In this document: piece after piece, positions 32,033 to 32,656 of the stretch
How positions within the stretch are numbered: position 1 is the first letter of the stretch
Layout: each line of letters begins with the position of its first letter
Assembly (NCBI GenBank): GCA_900547585.1
Contig: URHD01000012.1
Coordinates: 1-32,656, forward strand
Source of the DNA: an uncultured bacterium
GTDB taxonomy: Bacteria; Cyanobacteriota; Vampirovibrionia; Gastranaerophilales; Gastranaerophilaceae
Direction: 5' to 3'
Length of the DNA stretch: 32,656 nucleotides
Program-made: the position numbers and the translations under genes
Notes under the pieces: model-generated
The model's input: the letters and a program-made list of their open reading frames with translations, nothing else
Told to the model about the DNA's origin: nothing
The model's database searches: none

Positions 32033-32555
32033 TGCGCAGTTTTACCTGTTTCATCGCTTCTTTGTTTTGATTATATAACATTTTGAACTTTTCGTGCCAG
32101 ATGTTTTCCGTAAACATTATCAGCGCGTTTTCATTGTTGTCCTGATAGTAGCCTTTTCGCATGCCTATTGATTTGAAACCGTTTTTTTCATAAAGGCTTA
32201 TTGCCGCAATATTACTTTCTCTGACCTCCAGAGTTACATATTTAATCATTTCCGCATAGCAATCATCAAAAATCCGCAGCAGAATCGCCTGTGCAATCTT
32301 TTTTCGCCTTGCATCGGGATGAATCGACAGGGTCGTAACATGCGCTTCCTCAAAAATATGCCAGCAGCCCCCGTAGCCCAAAAGTCCGCCGTTTTCATCC
32401 CGGGCGCAGTAATAATGGGCAAGATTATTCGATAATTCATTATAAAAAGAATCTTTTGACCAGTGATGTTCGCCGTAGGAGAGCGCTTCAAGCTCTGCAA
32501 CCTCGTCTACATCATCTTTTTCCATTTTTTTTATGATAATCGAATCCGGATTCAT
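32025..32555 (-). CDS. rimI: Ribosomal-protein-alanine N-acetyltransferase RimI-like
   Basis: The 176-residue GNAT protein has the acetyl-CoA motif in PDARRKKIAQAILLR and the RimI block LEVRESNIAAISLYEKNGF followed by RKGYY. RimI acetylates the N-terminal alanine of ribosomal protein S18; related GNATs have other targets, so specificity is inferred. A tail of about 30 residues extends past the usual end. There is no strong Shine-Dalgarno site: the sequence upstream of the ATG is A-rich with GAAAG. It overlaps bioY by 8 bp. Confidence 0.85.
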   Translation of the reverse strand: MNPDSIIIKKMEKDDVDEVAELEALSYGEHHWSKDSFYNELSNNLAHYYCARDENGGLLGYGGCWHIFEEAHVTTLSIHPDARRKKIAQAILLRIFDDCYAEMIKYVTLEVRESNIAAISLYEKNGFKSIGMRKGYYQDNNENALIMFTENIWHEKFKMLYNQNKEAMKQVKLRNE

Positions 32556-32618
32556 TTTTTTGCTTTCAAAATGCTTTTTTATCTAATCTAGTGTCGCCTT
32601 AGTCGATTCTTACCTCTC

Positions 32619-32647
32619 ATCAAATATGACATTTAGTCATATTTGAT
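32619..32647. other. 12-bp inverted repeat upstream of rimI
   Basis: ATCAAATATGAC (32619-32630) and GTCATATTTGAT (32636-32647) form perfect 12-bp arms around ATTTA. There is no T-run after it on either strand. It may be an operator or the 3' hairpin of a gene beyond the window. Confidence 0.5.
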
Positions 32648-32656
32648 TCGGCAGAG

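Overview
The window most resembles a chromosome segment of a low-GC, diderm, non-photosynthetic bacterium of the Gastranaerophilales/Vampirovibrionia (Melainabacteria) type. This is an inference from gene content, not a database match. Supporting genes are a cyanobacterial-style Ski2-like helicase, a PilT ATPase, FabI, BioY, a very large AsmA/TamB-like envelope protein (which implies an outer membrane), a Re-citrate-synthase-like enzyme, an Fe-S type TrpRS and a ferredoxin-fused glutamate synthase module (anaerobic metabolism). Several lineage-specific one-TM coiled-coil proteins also fit. Most genes are housekeeping, with Shine-Dalgarno sites and ordinary -35/-10 promoters.

Layout. 1-1944 is the 3' part of a GXGXG-GltD-ferredoxin fusion. 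It converges on a minus-strand pair, pheT and a HEAT-repeat gene (2125-5843). 5844-6656 is a small mobile-element relic: two inverted REP palindromes and a REP-associated tyrosine transposase (RAYT) gene broken by a stop codon, with one REP inserted in frame inside it. 6657-9863 holds trpS, a stand-alone AICAR transformylase and an MFS exporter. 10009-12377 holds fabI and pyk, each with a terminator. 12421-14118 (minus) is a long coiled-coil membrane protein. 14615-17738 holds a Re-citrate/homocitrate synthase-family gene, a Gfo/Idh/MocA oxidoreductase and a CDP-alcohol phosphatidyltransferase. 17998-18153 is an unlisted 51-codon gene with a good promoter, ribosome site and terminator. 18473-26574 holds the Ski2-like helicase, the 1482-residue AsmA-like protein and two small membrane proteins. 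26578-32555 (all minus) holds a secreted phosphoesterase, deoC, recO, pilT, tcdA, a small unknown, bioY and rimI.

The most unusual feature is a family of five dispersed intergenic elements (1970-2084, 14202-14322, 14390-14515, 17750-17887, 20767-20911). Each has a long outer stem whose sequence differs from copy to copy while pairing is kept (19-30 bp, nearly perfect in four copies). Inside it are two strongly conserved purine-rich strands, a short covarying inner stem and a variable loop. This looks like a structured RNA or structured DNA repeat family. I do not recognise it as a named family, and an Rfam search is the decisive test.

Functionally, citrate made by the Re-type synthase would lead to 2-oxoglutarate, and the GltD-fusion would make glutamate from it. 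FabI, the CDP-alcohol phosphatidyltransferase and the AsmA-like protein serve lipid synthesis and transport to the envelope. No tRNA, rRNA, CRISPR array or intact insertion sequence was seen.
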